In this document: positions 8,154 through 17,057 of the stretch, piece after piece
Position numbering within the stretch: position 1 is the first letter of the stretch
How the letters are laid out: each line of letters opens with the position of its first letter
Program-made: the position numbers and the translations under genes
DNA from: Nocardia sp. MH4
GTDB lineage: Bacteria > Actinomycetota > Actinomycetes > Mycobacteriales > Mycobacteriaceae
Direction: 5' to 3'
DNA length: 64,000 nucleotides
Assembly: GCF_019266065.1 (NCBI RefSeq)
Contig: NZ_LPNR01000132.1
Coordinates: 62,001 to 126,000 of the forward strand
Notes under the pieces: generated by a model
Told to the model about the DNA's origin: nothing
What the model saw: the letters and a program-made list of their open reading frames with translations, nothing else
Database searches by the model: none

Positions 8154-11100
8154 CCGGCGGCTCCTTCCTGGATGAGCCGCCACACACGGTCGGCGGTCAT
8201 CGGCAATCGGTCCGGTCGGGCGCCGACGGCGTCGCGGATCGCGTTCGCCAGGGCCGGCGCCACCGGGTTGTACGGGGACTCACTCATCGATTTGGCACCC
8301 AGCGGGCCCAACTCGTCACTGGTTTCGGCGAAATACACCTCCGTGCGGGGCAGGTCGGCGAACTGGGGAAGGTGATAGTGCCGCAGTGTCCGGGTGGTCA
8401 CCACGCCCCGCTCGGTGCGCATGTCCTCGTAGAGCGCGGTACCCAGCGCCTGCGCCACCCCGCCCTCCACCTGACCGCGCAGCTGCACCGGATTGACCAC
8501 GGTGCCCGCGTCGGCCACCTGGATCGATTGCAGGACGCGCACCTCGCCGGTGCCCGGCCGGACCGCCACCCGGAAGGCGTGCACATTGAAACTCACCGAG
8601 CGCGGGGTCCCCGCGTGGGTGCCGTGCGCGATCAGCTCCCCGTCGGCGAGCAGCTCCTCGGCGGTCATCAGCTCGGCGCCGCATCGCACCCCGGCCGCCG
8701 ACAGCACGCAGTCGCGTTCCGGGTGCCCGCTGACCTTCGCGGCCCTGGCCAGCAGCATCGCGTGCAATTCCAGCGCCGCCGCGTAGGCGGCCTTGCCCGC
8801 GACCATGGTGCCGGTGGAACCGAACGCGCCGGTGTCGTGCCCGACGACGTCGGTGTCGGACTGCCGGATCCGGATCCGGTCGGCGGTCGTGGCCAGCGCG
8901 GTCGCGGCCAGCTGCGCGTGCACCGTGGTGGTGCCGTTGCCGAATTCCGCCGTGCCGACACCGATCTCGTAGGTGCCGTCGGGGAGCAGGCGGGCGGTGG
9001 CGTCGGCGTGGTGGCCGCGTGGGGGCACGGTGGCGATCATCGCCACGGCCATCCCCTCGCCGATGCGCCAATCCGGGTCCGGCGCGGTGACGCCGTTGCC
9101 CCGGCGCAGTGCCCGCTGGGCGGTGTCGAGGCACTGGTCGAGGCCGTAGCTGCCGAAGGTGAGGTCGCCCTCGTCGACTTCGGCGCCGGTGAACCGGTCG
9201 CCGGGAACGACGACATTGCGGCGCCGGAATTCGAACGGATCGATGCCGAGCTCCCTGGCCAGTTCGTCGATGGCCGACTCGACGCCGAAGATCACCTGGC
9301 CGAGCCCGTAGCCGCGGAACGCGCCGGAGGGAACGTTGTTGGTGTACACCGCCTGTGCGTCGACCCGCTTGTTCGGGCAGCGGTACACCGCCACCGATTC
9401 GCCGACGGCGTGGAACATCACGCCCGCGCTGTGGTTGCCGTAGGCGCCCGCGTCGGTGAGCACGTCGACCGAGAGCGCGGTCAGCAGGCCCGCAGCGTCG
9501 GCCGCCGCGGTGACCGCGACCCGCATCGGGTGCCGGCAGGTGGCGGAGGTGAATTCGTCGGTCCTGGTGAACTCGTACTGCACGGGATGCCCCGTCCGCA
9601 GCACCGCCAGCGCGATCAGATCCTCGGCCAGCATCTCCTGCTTGGCCCCGAAGCCGCCGCCGACCCTGGCCGCGAACACCCGCACCCGACCCCGATCGAG
9701 CCCGAACACGTGGCACAACTCGTCGCGCACCAGGAACGGCACCTGGGTACTCGACCGGACGACGAGCCTGCCGGTCTCGTCCAGCCAGCCGACACCGCCG
9801 TGGGTTTCCAGGTGCACGTGCTGCACCCGGGGCGAATGCCACACCCCGCGCACCACTTTCGCCGCACCATCGATTCCGGCCTCGAAATCACCGACCCCGC
9901 CGTGGATCTCGGCGACGAGATTGCGCTCCGGATCGGCGATCCGCGCCGACTCCGGCTTGTCGCCGTGCAGCTTCGGCGCGTCGGCCGCCAGCGCGGACTC
10001 GGGCTCGAAAACAGCTGGCAGCAGGTCGTATTCGACCCGCAGCGCGCGCACTCCGGCCTTGGCCGCGTCCAGGGTCTGCCCCACCACCGCGGCCACCCGC
10101 TGGCCCGCGAACCGCACCGTGCGATCGAGGACGAAGGTGTCGTCGGGATCGTCCTCCCGGAATTCGTGCCGTGCCGTCGAGAAGGCCGTGGCGGGCGCGT
10201 CCGCGTGGGTCAGGACCAGCCGCACCCCCGGAATCGCCTCCGCCGCGGCGGTATCGATGGACACGATCCGCGCGTGCGGATGCGGGCTGGTGAGCACGGC
10301 CAGATGCCACGGCGCGACGGGCGGCATCCGCTCGCCCGCCCCGGGCACCAGATCGAGGGTGAACGGTTCCGCGCCGCGCACGATCCGCGTGCTCGCCGGC
10401 GCCCGCACCCCGTCACCCATCTGGCCGGGACCGTGCTCGCGCCGCATCGTCGCATCGACCCGAGCCTCGACCGCCCCTACCGCGGCACCGCCCACCTCGG
10501 GCCCCACCACCGCGGACACGACGGTGACCTCGTCCTCCCCCGCCCCCGACTCCCCGGCGACATAGGAATCCACCGCCGGGCCCCTCGCGATCAGCGGTGC
10601 ACCCGAACCCACCTGGTCGTCACTCGCGCCGACCATCTGGCCCTCCCCCGAGCCGGCCACCTGACCCGCGCCAAAGCCGGCCACATGATCGACTCCGGTC
10701 CGCGCGTCGACCTGCGAAGCGTCCGCCTTGTCGGCCGGAGATCCCTCCCTGCGATCGGCCGACCGCACCTCCTCGACGCCCGCACCGGACGACGACCTCG
10801 CTGCTGCCACGGCACCGCCCGGCCGATCCTCCCGATCATCGGCGGCCGTCTCCACAGGATGGGCGCTGCGGGATTCGCCGACATGGTCGCCCGCGCCGGG
10901 TGCGGGGGTGGACGTAGTTGTGCACAGTGATGCACAGGAGGCCGAGAGGGCGTCGGCGATGGCGCGATAGCCCGTGCAGCGGCACAGATTCCCCTTGAGC
11001 AGCTCGGCTCGCTCGGCGTCGATGACCGCGGACCGGTCGGCCTGCGCGGCGACCGGCGCGGTGGCGTCACCCCGACCGGCGGCCAGACCGGTCGCCGTGA

Positions 11101-11410
11101 CCACCATTCCCGCAGTGCAGTAACCACATTGGAACCCGGCGTGCTCGACGAAGCCACGCTGCACCGCGTTCGGTCCGTCGGTATCGGCCAGGCCGGCGGC
11201 GGTGGTGACGCTGTGCCCGTCGGCGCGGTGCGCGGGAATCAGGCAGGAGTGGACCGGTTCGCCGTCGAGCAGGACCGAGCACGCGCCGCAATCGCCGGAG
11301 TCGCAGCCCCGCTTGACCGCGAGCTCGCCCTGTTCGCGCAGCAGGGTGCGCAAGCATTGCCCGGGACGCGCGGTCACCTCGACCGCGCGTCCGTCGATGT
11401 CCAGTCTCAT
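8150..11410 (-). CDS. Xanthine dehydrogenase, fused [2Fe-2S] and molybdenum-binding subunits
   Basis: A 1086-residue polypeptide. Residues 1-165 are the iron-sulphur domain: Cys36, Cys41, Cys44 and Cys56 for the plant-type cluster, then QCGYC (95-98) and NLCRC (141-145) for the second cluster. Residues about 165-340 are a Gly/Asp/Ala-rich low-complexity linker. The rest is the aldehyde oxidase/xanthine dehydrogenase molybdopterin domain with GGFGAKQE, SGAFRGYGLGQ and a late GAKSMSESP containing the expected catalytic glutamate. The FAD domain usually found between these parts is absent and encoded separately at 12859-13710. The ATG at 11410 has AGGAGG; reading upstream gives an Arg/Gly-rich non-coding frame. 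Oxidises hypoxanthine and xanthine to urate. Confidence 0.93.
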   Translation of the reverse strand: MRLDIDGRAVEVTARPGQCLRTLLREQGELAVKRGCDSGDCGACSVLLDGEPVHSCLIPAHRADGHSVTTAAGLADTDGPNAVQRGFVEHAGFQCGYCTAGMVVTATGLAAGRGDATAPVAAQADRSAVIDAERAELLKGNLCRCTGYRAIADALSASCASLCTTTSTPAPGAGDHVGESRSAHPVETAADDREDRPGGAVAAARSSSGAGVEEVRSADRREGSPADKADASQVDARTGVDHVAGFGAGQVAGSGEGQMVGASDDQVGSGAPLIARGPAVDSYVAGESGAGEDEVTVVSAVVGPEVGGAAVGAVEARVDATMRREHGPGQMGDGVRAPASTRIVRGAEPFTLDLVPGAGERMPPVAPWHLAVLTSPHPHARIVSIDTAAAEAIPGVRLVLTHADAPATAFSTARHEFREDDPDDTFVLDRTVRFAGQRVAAVVGQTLDAAKAGVRALRVEYDLLPAVFEPESALAADAPKLHGDKPESARIADPERNLVAEIHGGVGDFEAGIDGAAKVVRGVWHSPRVQHVHLETHGGVGWLDETGRLVVRSSTQVPFLVRDELCHVFGLDRGRVRVFAARVGGGFGAKQEMLAEDLIALAVLRTGHPVQYEFTRTDEFTSATCRHPMRVAVTAAADAAGLLTALSVDVLTDAGAYGNHSAGVMFHAVGESVAVYRCPNKRVDAQAVYTNNVPSGAFRGYGLGQVIFGVESAIDELARELGIDPFEFRRRNVVVPGDRFTGAEVDEGDLTFGSYGLDQCLDTAQRALRRGNGVTAPDPDWRIGEGMAVAMIATVPPRGHHADATARLLPDGTYEIGVGTAEFGNGTTTVHAQLAATALATTADRIRIRQSDTDVVGHDTGAFGSTGTMVAGKAAYAAALELHAMLLARAAKVSGHPERDCVLSAAGVRCGAELMTAEELLADGELIAHGTHAGTPRSVSFNVHAFRVAVRPGTGEVRVLQSIQVADAGTVVNPVQLRGQVEGGVAQALGTALYEDMRTERGVVTTRTLRHYHLPQFADLPRTEVYFAETSDELGPLGAKSMSESPYNPVAPALANAIRDAVGARPDRLPMTADRVWRLIQEGAAG

Positions 11411-12354
11411 GAACCACCTCCTGGTGCCGTGGTCAGCACGAGCCGGCCGCGCAGGCCGCCCTCGGCGAGCCGGGTGTGGGCCCGTACCGCCTGCTCCAGC
11501 GGCAGCGTGTCGGCCACCCGCAGGGTGAGGTCGTAGCCGGCGAGGGTGGCCAGGGCGGCACCGTCGGCGCTGATCCAGGCGTGGTGAACGCGGATGCCGC
11601 GCAACGGGATCGGGTCCGCACCAGCGACCACGGTGACGAACGAACCCCGGTTGCGCACCGCGGCCAGTGCCCTGGTGCTCAGCCCCGCGGTGTCCAGCAC
11701 GGCGTCGACGCCGCCGGGCACCACCGCGCGCACCGCCTCGGCCAGATCGGTGGCCTCGCGCGACACCACCCACTCGGCGCCCAGTTCCCGCACCAGATCG
11801 GCATCGGCGTCGCCCACCTGGGCGACCACCCGCAGTCCGCGCCACCGCGCGGCGATCTCGACCGCGAACCCGCCCACCGCGCCGGCCGCACCGGTCACCA
11901 GCAGGGTGTCGCCCTCGGCGAGGTCGAGCAGATCCAGGGCCTGGACCGCGGTGAGGCCGTTCAACGGCAGGGTGGCCGCCTCGATCGCGGACCGTCCGGC
12001 GGGCGCGGGCGCCACCGCCGAGGCATCGAGCACCAGATAGTCGGCGTAGCTGCCCAGCGACCGGTCGAGCAGATCCCGCAGCCCGATCACCCGCTGACCG
12101 GCGACGAACCCCGTCACCCCGGCACCGACCTCGTCGATCTCGCCCGCCACGTCCCAGCCGATCCCCGTCACCGGGCGCGGCGCCATCAGCCCGGCCTCGA
12201 CCAGGGCGCCCGCCCTGGTCACCGCGTCGACGGGATTCACCGCCGCCGCCGAGACCCGGATCCGGACCTGGCCCGGTCCGGGCGCGGGGACGGGAACGTC
12301 GACGAGTTCGAGTGCTTCCGGTCCGCCGAAACTGTGGACGACCACTGCGCGCAT
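11407..12354 (-). CDS. Zinc-independent alcohol dehydrogenase / quinone oxidoreductase (MDR family)
   Basis: A 315-residue medium-chain dehydrogenase. The N-terminal GroES-like part (PAPGPGQVRIRVSAAAVNPVD) lacks the catalytic zinc cysteines, and the NADPH-binding motif VTGAAGAVGGFAVEIA marks the Rossmann half, both as in quinone oxidoreductases. Its stop overlaps the xanthine dehydrogenase start (ATGA), so it is the first gene of the purine operon. It is divergent from an HxlR regulator, a pairing common for redox-stress quinone reductases. Whether it helps xanthine oxidation or is just an upstream passenger is not clear. Confidence 0.85.
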   Translation of the reverse strand: MRAVVVHSFGGPEALELVDVPVPAPGPGQVRIRVSAAAVNPVDAVTRAGALVEAGLMAPRPVTGIGWDVAGEIDEVGAGVTGFVAGQRVIGLRDLLDRSLGSYADYLVLDASAVAPAPAGRSAIEAATLPLNGLTAVQALDLLDLAEGDTLLVTGAAGAVGGFAVEIAARWRGLRVVAQVGDADADLVRELGAEWVVSREATDLAEAVRAVVPGGVDAVLDTAGLSTRALAAVRNRGSFVTVVAGADPIPLRGIRVHHAWISADGAALATLAGYDLTLRVADTLPLEQAVRAHTRLAEGGLRGRLVLTTAPGGGS

Positions 12355-12417
12355 GATGATTTCTCTCTCTTCCGTAGGTACTTACCGAACCTAGGGAGAG
12401 CTACTCTCTATCGGGAA

Positions 12418-12439
12418 GTACGCACTGCGAAGTGCGTAC
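12418..12439. promoter_or_regulatory. HxlR-type operator
   Basis: GTACGCACT-gcga-AGTGCGTAC is a perfect 9-bp inverted repeat with a 4-base spacer, between the divergent qor and hxlR genes. A second partial copy, GGTACTTACC, lies at about 12378-12387. The GTACnnAC arms resemble operators of DUF24/HxlR repressors. Confidence 0.7.
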
Positions 12440-12457
12440 CGCACGCGAGGGAGAGCC

Positions 12458-12856
12458 ATGACCACACGCACCGCCGCCGAGCGCCGCGCCGAGGCGGGCG
12501 CGGCCTACAACGCCTACGTGGCCGAGTGCCCGGCCAGGCAGCTGCTGGACCGGATCGGCGACAAATGGGTCAGCCTGGCGATCAACGCGCTGGCCGAGGG
12601 CCCGCTGCGCTACAGCGAGGTCAACCAGCGACTGGCCGGTGTGAGCCAGAAGATGCTCACCCAGACCCTGCGCAATCTGGAACGCGACGGCCTGCTCGCG
12701 CGCACCGTGCTGCCCGAGGTGCCGGTCCGGGTGGAGTACCGGCTGACCCCGCTCGGCGAGGAACTGCTGCCGGTCATGCGGACCATCAAGGGCTGGGCCG
12801 AGCAGCACATGGATCAGGTGCTGCGCGCCCGCGCCGCCTATGACGCGCGGTCCTGA
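12458..12856 (+). CDS. HxlR-family transcriptional regulator
   Basis: A 132-residue winged-helix protein with the HxlR core: a conserved early Cys (AECPARQLLDRIGDKW), RYSEVNQRLAGVSQKMLTQTLR recognition helix and VEYRLTPLGEEL wing. The single N-terminal Cys near residue 26 is the position used for thiol sensing in several HxlR/QorR proteins. It has a GGGAGAG ribosome binding site. Divergence from qor and the palindrome at 12418-12439 suggest it controls the qor-xdh-alc-puuE operon in response to electrophiles or quinones; this is inferred. Confidence 0.88.
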   Translation: MTTRTAAERRAEAGAAYNAYVAECPARQLLDRIGDKWVSLAINALAEGPLRYSEVNQRLAGVSQKMLTQTLRNLERDGLLARTVLPEVPVRVEYRLTPLGEELLPVMRTIKGWAEQHMDQVLRARAAYDARS

Positions 12857-12858
12857 GC

Positions 12859-13710
12859 TCACGAGGACCCCCTGAGTTCGGCGGCCACCTCGGCGGCCAG
12901 CAACCCGGTGACGTGCGCGCGCCAGTCCGGCGCACCGTGCGGATCGTCGAACCACACCTGCGGCTCCAGCTCGGCCAGCGCGGCCGCGAGATCGAATTCG
13001 GTGGGCACTGTGTCGAAGTCGAGCACCACCGGCCGCACGGTCGCGGCGGTGACGGTGATCGCGCACCGTCCATCGGCCTCGCGCCTGCCCATCACCACCG
13101 CCCCGGAACGTCCGAGCGGGGCCAGCGCGATCTTGCGGAAACCGGTGCGCGCCACCAGACTCGCCGTCGGCACCAGGAACGAGCGGACGACGGCACCGGC
13201 GGCGAGAATGTTCTCGCCAGGGCCGGTGACGAAGTCCCGCAATGGAATTCGACGTTCCCCACCACCACGCGGCCAGATGACGGCCGTCGCGTCCAGCGCC
13301 ACCAGCGCGCCGAGGACCGCACCGGCGGGCAGCGACAGGCAGACGTTCCCGCCGACCGTCGCGGTGCGCCAGATCTTGTGCGAGGCCAGCAGGGCCCGAC
13401 AGGACTGCGCGAACAGCGCCGTCCCGGGCCACTCGGGCCGCAGGACGGCCGACCCCAGTTCCCGGCCGGGACGCGCGCCCGCGAAGTCGGCCAGCGTGCA
13501 GGTCGCGGCGATCTCGAGCCCGTCGCCGCGCTCCAGCATCGGCGCCCAGCCGAGGGTGGTGATGTCGACGAGCCGGTCGAGCCGATCGTGCGGTTCGGAG
13601 AACAGGAACGTGCCACCGGCCAGGACCGCGCTCCCGGCGCCGACCTGGGCCAGGTCGGCGCGATCACGGGCGAGAACCACCTCTCGAACAGTGTCCAGAT
13701 CCACGTTCAC
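12859..13710 (-). CDS. xdhB: Xanthine dehydrogenase FAD-binding subunit
   Basis: A 283-residue FAD subunit of the molybdenum hydroxylase family, which passes electrons from the FeS clusters to NAD. FAD-binding segments are GAGSAVLAGGTFLF and TATVGGNVCLSLPAGA, followed by the CO-dehydrogenase flavoprotein C-terminal domain. It supplies the domain missing from the fused 8150-11410 protein. The GTG at 13710 is chosen because GGTGAGG lies just upstream; the frame is open further to 14049 but without protein-like sequence. It is 140 bases downstream of the deaminase gene and ends 3 bases from the convergent hxlR stop. Confidence 0.9.
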   Translation of the reverse strand: MNVDLDTVREVVLARDRADLAQVGAGSAVLAGGTFLFSEPHDRLDRLVDITTLGWAPMLERGDGLEIAATCTLADFAGARPGRELGSAVLRPEWPGTALFAQSCRALLASHKIWRTATVGGNVCLSLPAGAVLGALVALDATAVIWPRGGGERRIPLRDFVTGPGENILAAGAVVRSFLVPTASLVARTGFRKIALAPLGRSGAVVMGRREADGRCAITVTAATVRPVVLDFDTVPTEFDLAAALAELEPQVWFDDPHGAPDWRAHVTGLLAAEVAAELRGSS

Positions 13711-13768
13711 CTCGCTTACCTCACCGGCCACAGTAGGGGCCGGGAGTTGCCACGATGTTGCGCGACGC

Positions 13769-13789
13769 CCGCCGCAGATTGCGCGGCGG
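13769..13789 (-). terminator. Hairpin between deaminase and xdhB
   Basis: CCGCCGC-agattgc-GCGGCGG forms a perfect 7-bp stem in the 140-base gap. It could attenuate read-through from the uricase operon into xdhB, which may have its own promoter downstream of it. Confidence 0.4.
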
Positions 13790-13850
13790 TTAACCCGGTG
13801 TACGCCCTCCAGTGTGCGCCGAAAGGGCAGCTCAGCGCACCTGGACGCAC

Positions 13851-15221
13851 TCACGCGCCGGCCAGCAGGGTGGCCTGGGCCTGGGCGACGTCGGCCCCGG
13901 CGGACGCCTCGTCCACGGTGGTGACGACCCCGTCGCGCACCACTTCGCGCCCGTCGACGAGCAACGCGGCCAGCGGCGGCGCCGACCCGAGCACCAGCGC
14001 CACGACCGGGTCCTCGATCCCCGCGTGCGCCGGAGTGTCGAGCCGCCACAGCGCCAGATCGGCCAGCTTGCCCGGCTCGATCGACCCGATCTCGGCGGCC
14101 CGGCCCAGCACCCGCGCCCCGCCCATCGTCGCCAGCTCCAGCGCGGCGCGCACGGTCATCGCGCGTGGCCCGCCGACGGCCCGCGCGTACAGCAGCGCGT
14201 TGCGCGGTTCCTCGATCATCGAACTCGACTCGTTGCTGGCCGCGCCGTCGACACCCAGCCCGACCGGCACCCCGGCGGCCACCAGATCCGCGGTCCGTGC
14301 GATGCCAGCGCCCAGCCTGCCGTTGGAGGTGGGGCAGTGCGCGACGCCGGTCCCGGTGCGCGCCATCGCGGCGATCGCCGGATCGTCGAGGTGCACGGCG
14401 TGGGCGAACCAGACGTCGTCACCGAGCCAGCCCAGCTGTTCCATGTACTGCGCGGGGGTACACCCGAAGCTCGACCGGCAGAAGTCCTGCTCGTCGACGG
14501 TCTCGGCCAGGTGGGTGTGCAGCCGCACGCCCGCCGACCTGGCCAGCGCGGCCGATTCCCGCATCAGGTCCGCCGTCACCGAGAACGGCGAGCACGGCGC
14601 GAGCGCGATTCGCACCATCGCGTCGAAGGACGGATCGTGCCACTGCTCGATCGCCGCGCTGCTCGCGGCCAGGATGTCGTCGATCGACTCGACCACGTCG
14701 TCGGGCGGCAGCCCGCCCTTGCTCTGCCCCAGATCCATCGACCCACGCGCCGGATGGAACCGCAGCCCGACCGCCGACGCCGCCCCGATCTCGGCGGCCA
14801 GCAGATCGCCGCCTGAGCGCGGGAAGACGTAGTGATGGTCCGAGGACGTGGTGCAGCCGCTGCGCGCCAGCGAGATCAGCGCGCCGGTCGCCGCCACCCG
14901 CACCGACTTCTCGTCGATCCGCGCCCACACCGGATACAGCGTGGTCAGCCATTCGAACAGGGTGTTGTCGGCGGCCAGCCCACGGGTGATCCACTGATAC
15001 AGGTGGTGGTGGGTGTTGACCAGCCCCGGCGTGAGCACGCAGCCGCGCCCGTCGATCCGCGCCACCGACGGCCCGAATTCCGGCGGCGCGCCCGCGCCGA
15101 TCGCGTCGATCCGGTTGCCCCGCACCGTGACCCAGCCGTCGCGGTATTCGGTGCCGACCGCGTCGACGGTCACCACCGCGCAACCGGCGATCAGCAGATC
15201 GGGCGCGCTCACGGCTGCCAT
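13851..15221 (-). CDS. 8-oxoguanine / guanine deaminase-type amidohydrolase
   Basis: A 456-residue metal-dependent amidohydrolase. The metal site is complete: NTHHHLYQW (HxH), HTHLAET, HAVHLDD and GLGVDGAASNES (Asp). NTHHHLYQ, the SSDHHYVFP loop and VDGAASNES are hallmarks of the 8-oxoguanine deaminase branch, which also includes hydroxydechloroatrazine-type enzymes. In this cluster it would feed guanine or 8-oxoguanine into the (oxo)xanthine/urate pool. The start is ATG 15221, overlapping the uricase end by 13 bases; a GTG at 15212 making a GTGA overlap is the alternative. Confidence 0.88.
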   Translation of the reverse strand: MAAVSAPDLLIAGCAVVTVDAVGTEYRDGWVTVRGNRIDAIGAGAPPEFGPSVARIDGRGCVLTPGLVNTHHHLYQWITRGLAADNTLFEWLTTLYPVWARIDEKSVRVAATGALISLARSGCTTSSDHHYVFPRSGGDLLAAEIGAASAVGLRFHPARGSMDLGQSKGGLPPDDVVESIDDILAASSAAIEQWHDPSFDAMVRIALAPCSPFSVTADLMRESAALARSAGVRLHTHLAETVDEQDFCRSSFGCTPAQYMEQLGWLGDDVWFAHAVHLDDPAIAAMARTGTGVAHCPTSNGRLGAGIARTADLVAAGVPVGLGVDGAASNESSSMIEEPRNALLYARAVGGPRAMTVRAALELATMGGARVLGRAAEIGSIEPGKLADLALWRLDTPAHAGIEDPVVALVLGSAPPLAALLVDGREVVRDGVVTTVDEASAGADVAQAQATLLAGA

Positions 15222-16114
15222 GCGATGCCCGCCTCCGGTGCGTCCGCGCGCTGCAAGGTCGCGTGGATGGAGCCGTACGGGCGGTCCGCCGCCCAGAAGA
15301 CCTCACCGTTGTTCTCGATCCCGAATCGGGCGAGGTCGTAGTCGAAATGGTGTTTGTTCGGCGCCGACAACCGGATCTCGGCGAGCACCGGGAATCGTTG
15401 CAGCGCGGCGGTACCCATCGCGTGCAGGGTCTGCTGCAAGGCCTTGGAGTAGGTCGTCGCGAACAGCTCGAGCAGCGTGGTCCTGATGCCGTCGTACACC
15501 TCGTCCCAGTCGAATCCGCTGATCTCGGCGAAGCGCCACTGCACGATCAGCGAGGTGGCCAGCACCCGGTCGTGGGTGGGCGCCAGGGTCGTGTACTCGT
15601 CGGTGAGGAAGTCGGCGAACTCCGACCCGGTGGACTTGAGCACCACCAGGTCCTTGATCCCGCCGATCACCCAGGTGCGCTGATCAGCGCCGGTGCCCGC
15701 GACGGTCACCGCGGCGGTGCGCACCTCCGGCCCCTGCCGCACCCAGGTGTGATCGTGCTCCTCGGCCCCGATCGAGACCCGCTGCCACCCATAGGAATCC
15801 ACATCGATGCGCGCGCTCGTCACCGGCTCCACGGTGTCGGTGAAATGCTTGGCCAGCGCGATCGCGTACTCCTCGACGGTGTCGAGTCCGGGTCGCTTCG
15901 CGAAGACGTAGGCCATGTTCTTCTGGGTGTCGGTGGGCAGGACGTGACGCTGGTCACCCTCGGTGTAGGCCGCCGCGAAATCACCACGGAGCGTGGTCGA
16001 GACGTTCACGTCACGGATCTCGTGGCGCGCGTTCTGCTTGTGGAAACGCACAACCCGGTTCTCGGCCTTGCCGTAGCGGTTGTCGGTCAGCTCGATCGGA
16101 CCACTCAATGCCAT
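15209..16114 (-). CDS. pucL: Urate oxidase (factor-independent uricase)
   Basis: A 301-residue cofactor-free uricase made of two T-fold repeats; it oxidises urate to 5-hydroxyisourate. Landmarks are TDTQKNMAY (the Thr/Lys active-site segment), LKSTGSEFADF, and APNKHHFDYDLARFG near the C terminus (the conserved NxHxxxxDL box). The length matches the family. It sits 8 bases downstream of the HIU hydrolase and overlaps the deaminase, within the uraD-uraH-uricase-deaminase operon, so the toxic intermediate is processed by neighbours encoded upstream in the same message. Confidence 0.97.
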   Translation of the reverse strand: MALSGPIELTDNRYGKAENRVVRFHKQNARHEIRDVNVSTTLRGDFAAAYTEGDQRHVLPTDTQKNMAYVFAKRPGLDTVEEYAIALAKHFTDTVEPVTSARIDVDSYGWQRVSIGAEEHDHTWVRQGPEVRTAAVTVAGTGADQRTWVIGGIKDLVVLKSTGSEFADFLTDEYTTLAPTHDRVLATSLIVQWRFAEISGFDWDEVYDGIRTTLLELFATTYSKALQQTLHAMGTAALQRFPVLAEIRLSAPNKHHFDYDLARFGIENNGEVFWAADRPYGSIHATLQRADAPEAGIAWQP

Positions 16115-16122
16115 CTGTTCGC

Positions 16123-16440
16123 TCAGCTCCCTCGGTAGGTGGAATAGGAGAACGGCGACAACAGCAGCGGCACATGCAGATGCGGCTGCTCACCCACCGT
16201 GAACGCGACGCAGACCTCGGGATAGAAGGTCTCGACTCCCTGCGCCGCGAAATAGCTACCGGTATCGAAGAACAGGCGGTAATCGCCCGGATTCAACCCG
16301 GCGGCAAGTTCTTTCACCCGGCCGTCGGCATCGGTCAGCGCCTCGGTGAGGCGCTGCTCGCCACGCGTCAGCCACACGGCGACGCCCGCCGCGGGCACAC
16401 CGCGCACGGCGTCGAGCACGTGCGTGCTCAGCCCGGTCAC
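16123..16440 (-). CDS. uraH: 5-hydroxyisourate hydrolase (transthyretin-like)
   Basis: A 105-residue HIU hydrolase that opens 5-hydroxyisourate to OHCU. The catalytic signatures are present: LSTHVLD at the N terminus, a central TDADGR, HLHVPLLLSPFSYSTYRGS at the end, with the YRGS tetrapeptide that separates true HIU hydrolases from transthyretins. The GTG start at 16440 overlaps the uraD stop (GTGA). The expected length favours this start over the longer open frame. Confidence 0.95.
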   Translation of the reverse strand: MTGLSTHVLDAVRGVPAAGVAVWLTRGEQRLTEALTDADGRVKELAAGLNPGDYRLFFDTGSYFAAQGVETFYPEVCVAFTVGEQPHLHVPLLLSPFSYSTYRGS

Positions 16441-16931
16441 GACGCCGCCACCAATCGGGCCAGGCGGAGCCGGTTGATCTTCCCCAGTTCGGTGCGCATG
16501 ACCTGCCTCTCGGTCGACGGATCGTTGTCCAGCCGCGCCCGCAGGACGGCGAGCAACTCCTCGCCGCCGCGTCCCGCCGCGCAAACCAGATAGATATGGC
16601 CGAACTTGGCCTCGTAGTCGCGGTTGCCCGCGGCCAGCGCGGCCTTGACGGCGTCGCCGGCGACGCCGGCCTGCTCGCGGGCCGAGGCCGCCGAGGTGGG
16701 GCGATCCCCGATCCGCGGGTGACCGGCCAGCGCCGCGTCGATCTCGGCGTCATCGAGCGCGGCCGAGGCGGCATCGGCCGCCGCCAGCAGCGCGTCCGTG
16801 CTGGGGTAGGGCCGCGCCGCGGCGATCGCCCGCGCCCAGCCCGGTGCGGAGCAACAGGCAAGCAATGCCGTCTCGGCGGCCGCGGCGGGGAGTTCGTTGA
16901 ATCCCGCGAGGCCGATCGCTTCGCTCGTCAT
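16437..16931 (-). CDS. uraD: OHCU decarboxylase
   Basis: A 164-residue all-helical enzyme that decarboxylates 2-oxo-4-hydroxy-4-carboxy-5-ureidoimidazoline to (S)-allantoin. The catalytic His is in HPRIGDRP (residues about 70-77) and the family motif FGHIYLVCAAGRGGEELL follows. The ATG at 16931 opens the five-gene minus-strand unit uraD-uraH-uricase-deaminase-xdhB. The 126 bases to the divergent MocA-like gene must hold both promoters; I see no clear operator there. Confidence 0.95.
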   Translation of the reverse strand: MTSEAIGLAGFNELPAAAAETALLACCSAPGWARAIAAARPYPSTDALLAAADAASAALDDAEIDAALAGHPRIGDRPTSAASAREQAGVAGDAVKAALAAGNRDYEAKFGHIYLVCAAGRGGEELLAVLRARLDNDPSTERQVMRTELGKINRLRLARLVAAS

Positions 16932-17057
16932 CGATCCAGCATCTCCCCATCCCCGGCCACGGGCCACCGATGTGCGGTCGGTCACGTCGGCGTGTCGTCG
17001 TCCTCGCGCTGCCCTGCCGTAATCGAGCGGCAACATTGCGCCATTACTTTCACCGCT

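Noticed and set aside
8372..10930. 852-codon plus-strand frame opposite xanthine dehydrogenase
   Set aside because: His/Arg/Gly-rich antisense artefact of a high-GC gene; no motif.
11411..11845. N-terminal extension of xanthine dehydrogenase
   Set aside because: The extension overlaps the quinone reductase gene out of frame and is Arg/Gly-rich; a strong ribosome binding site supports the start at 11410.
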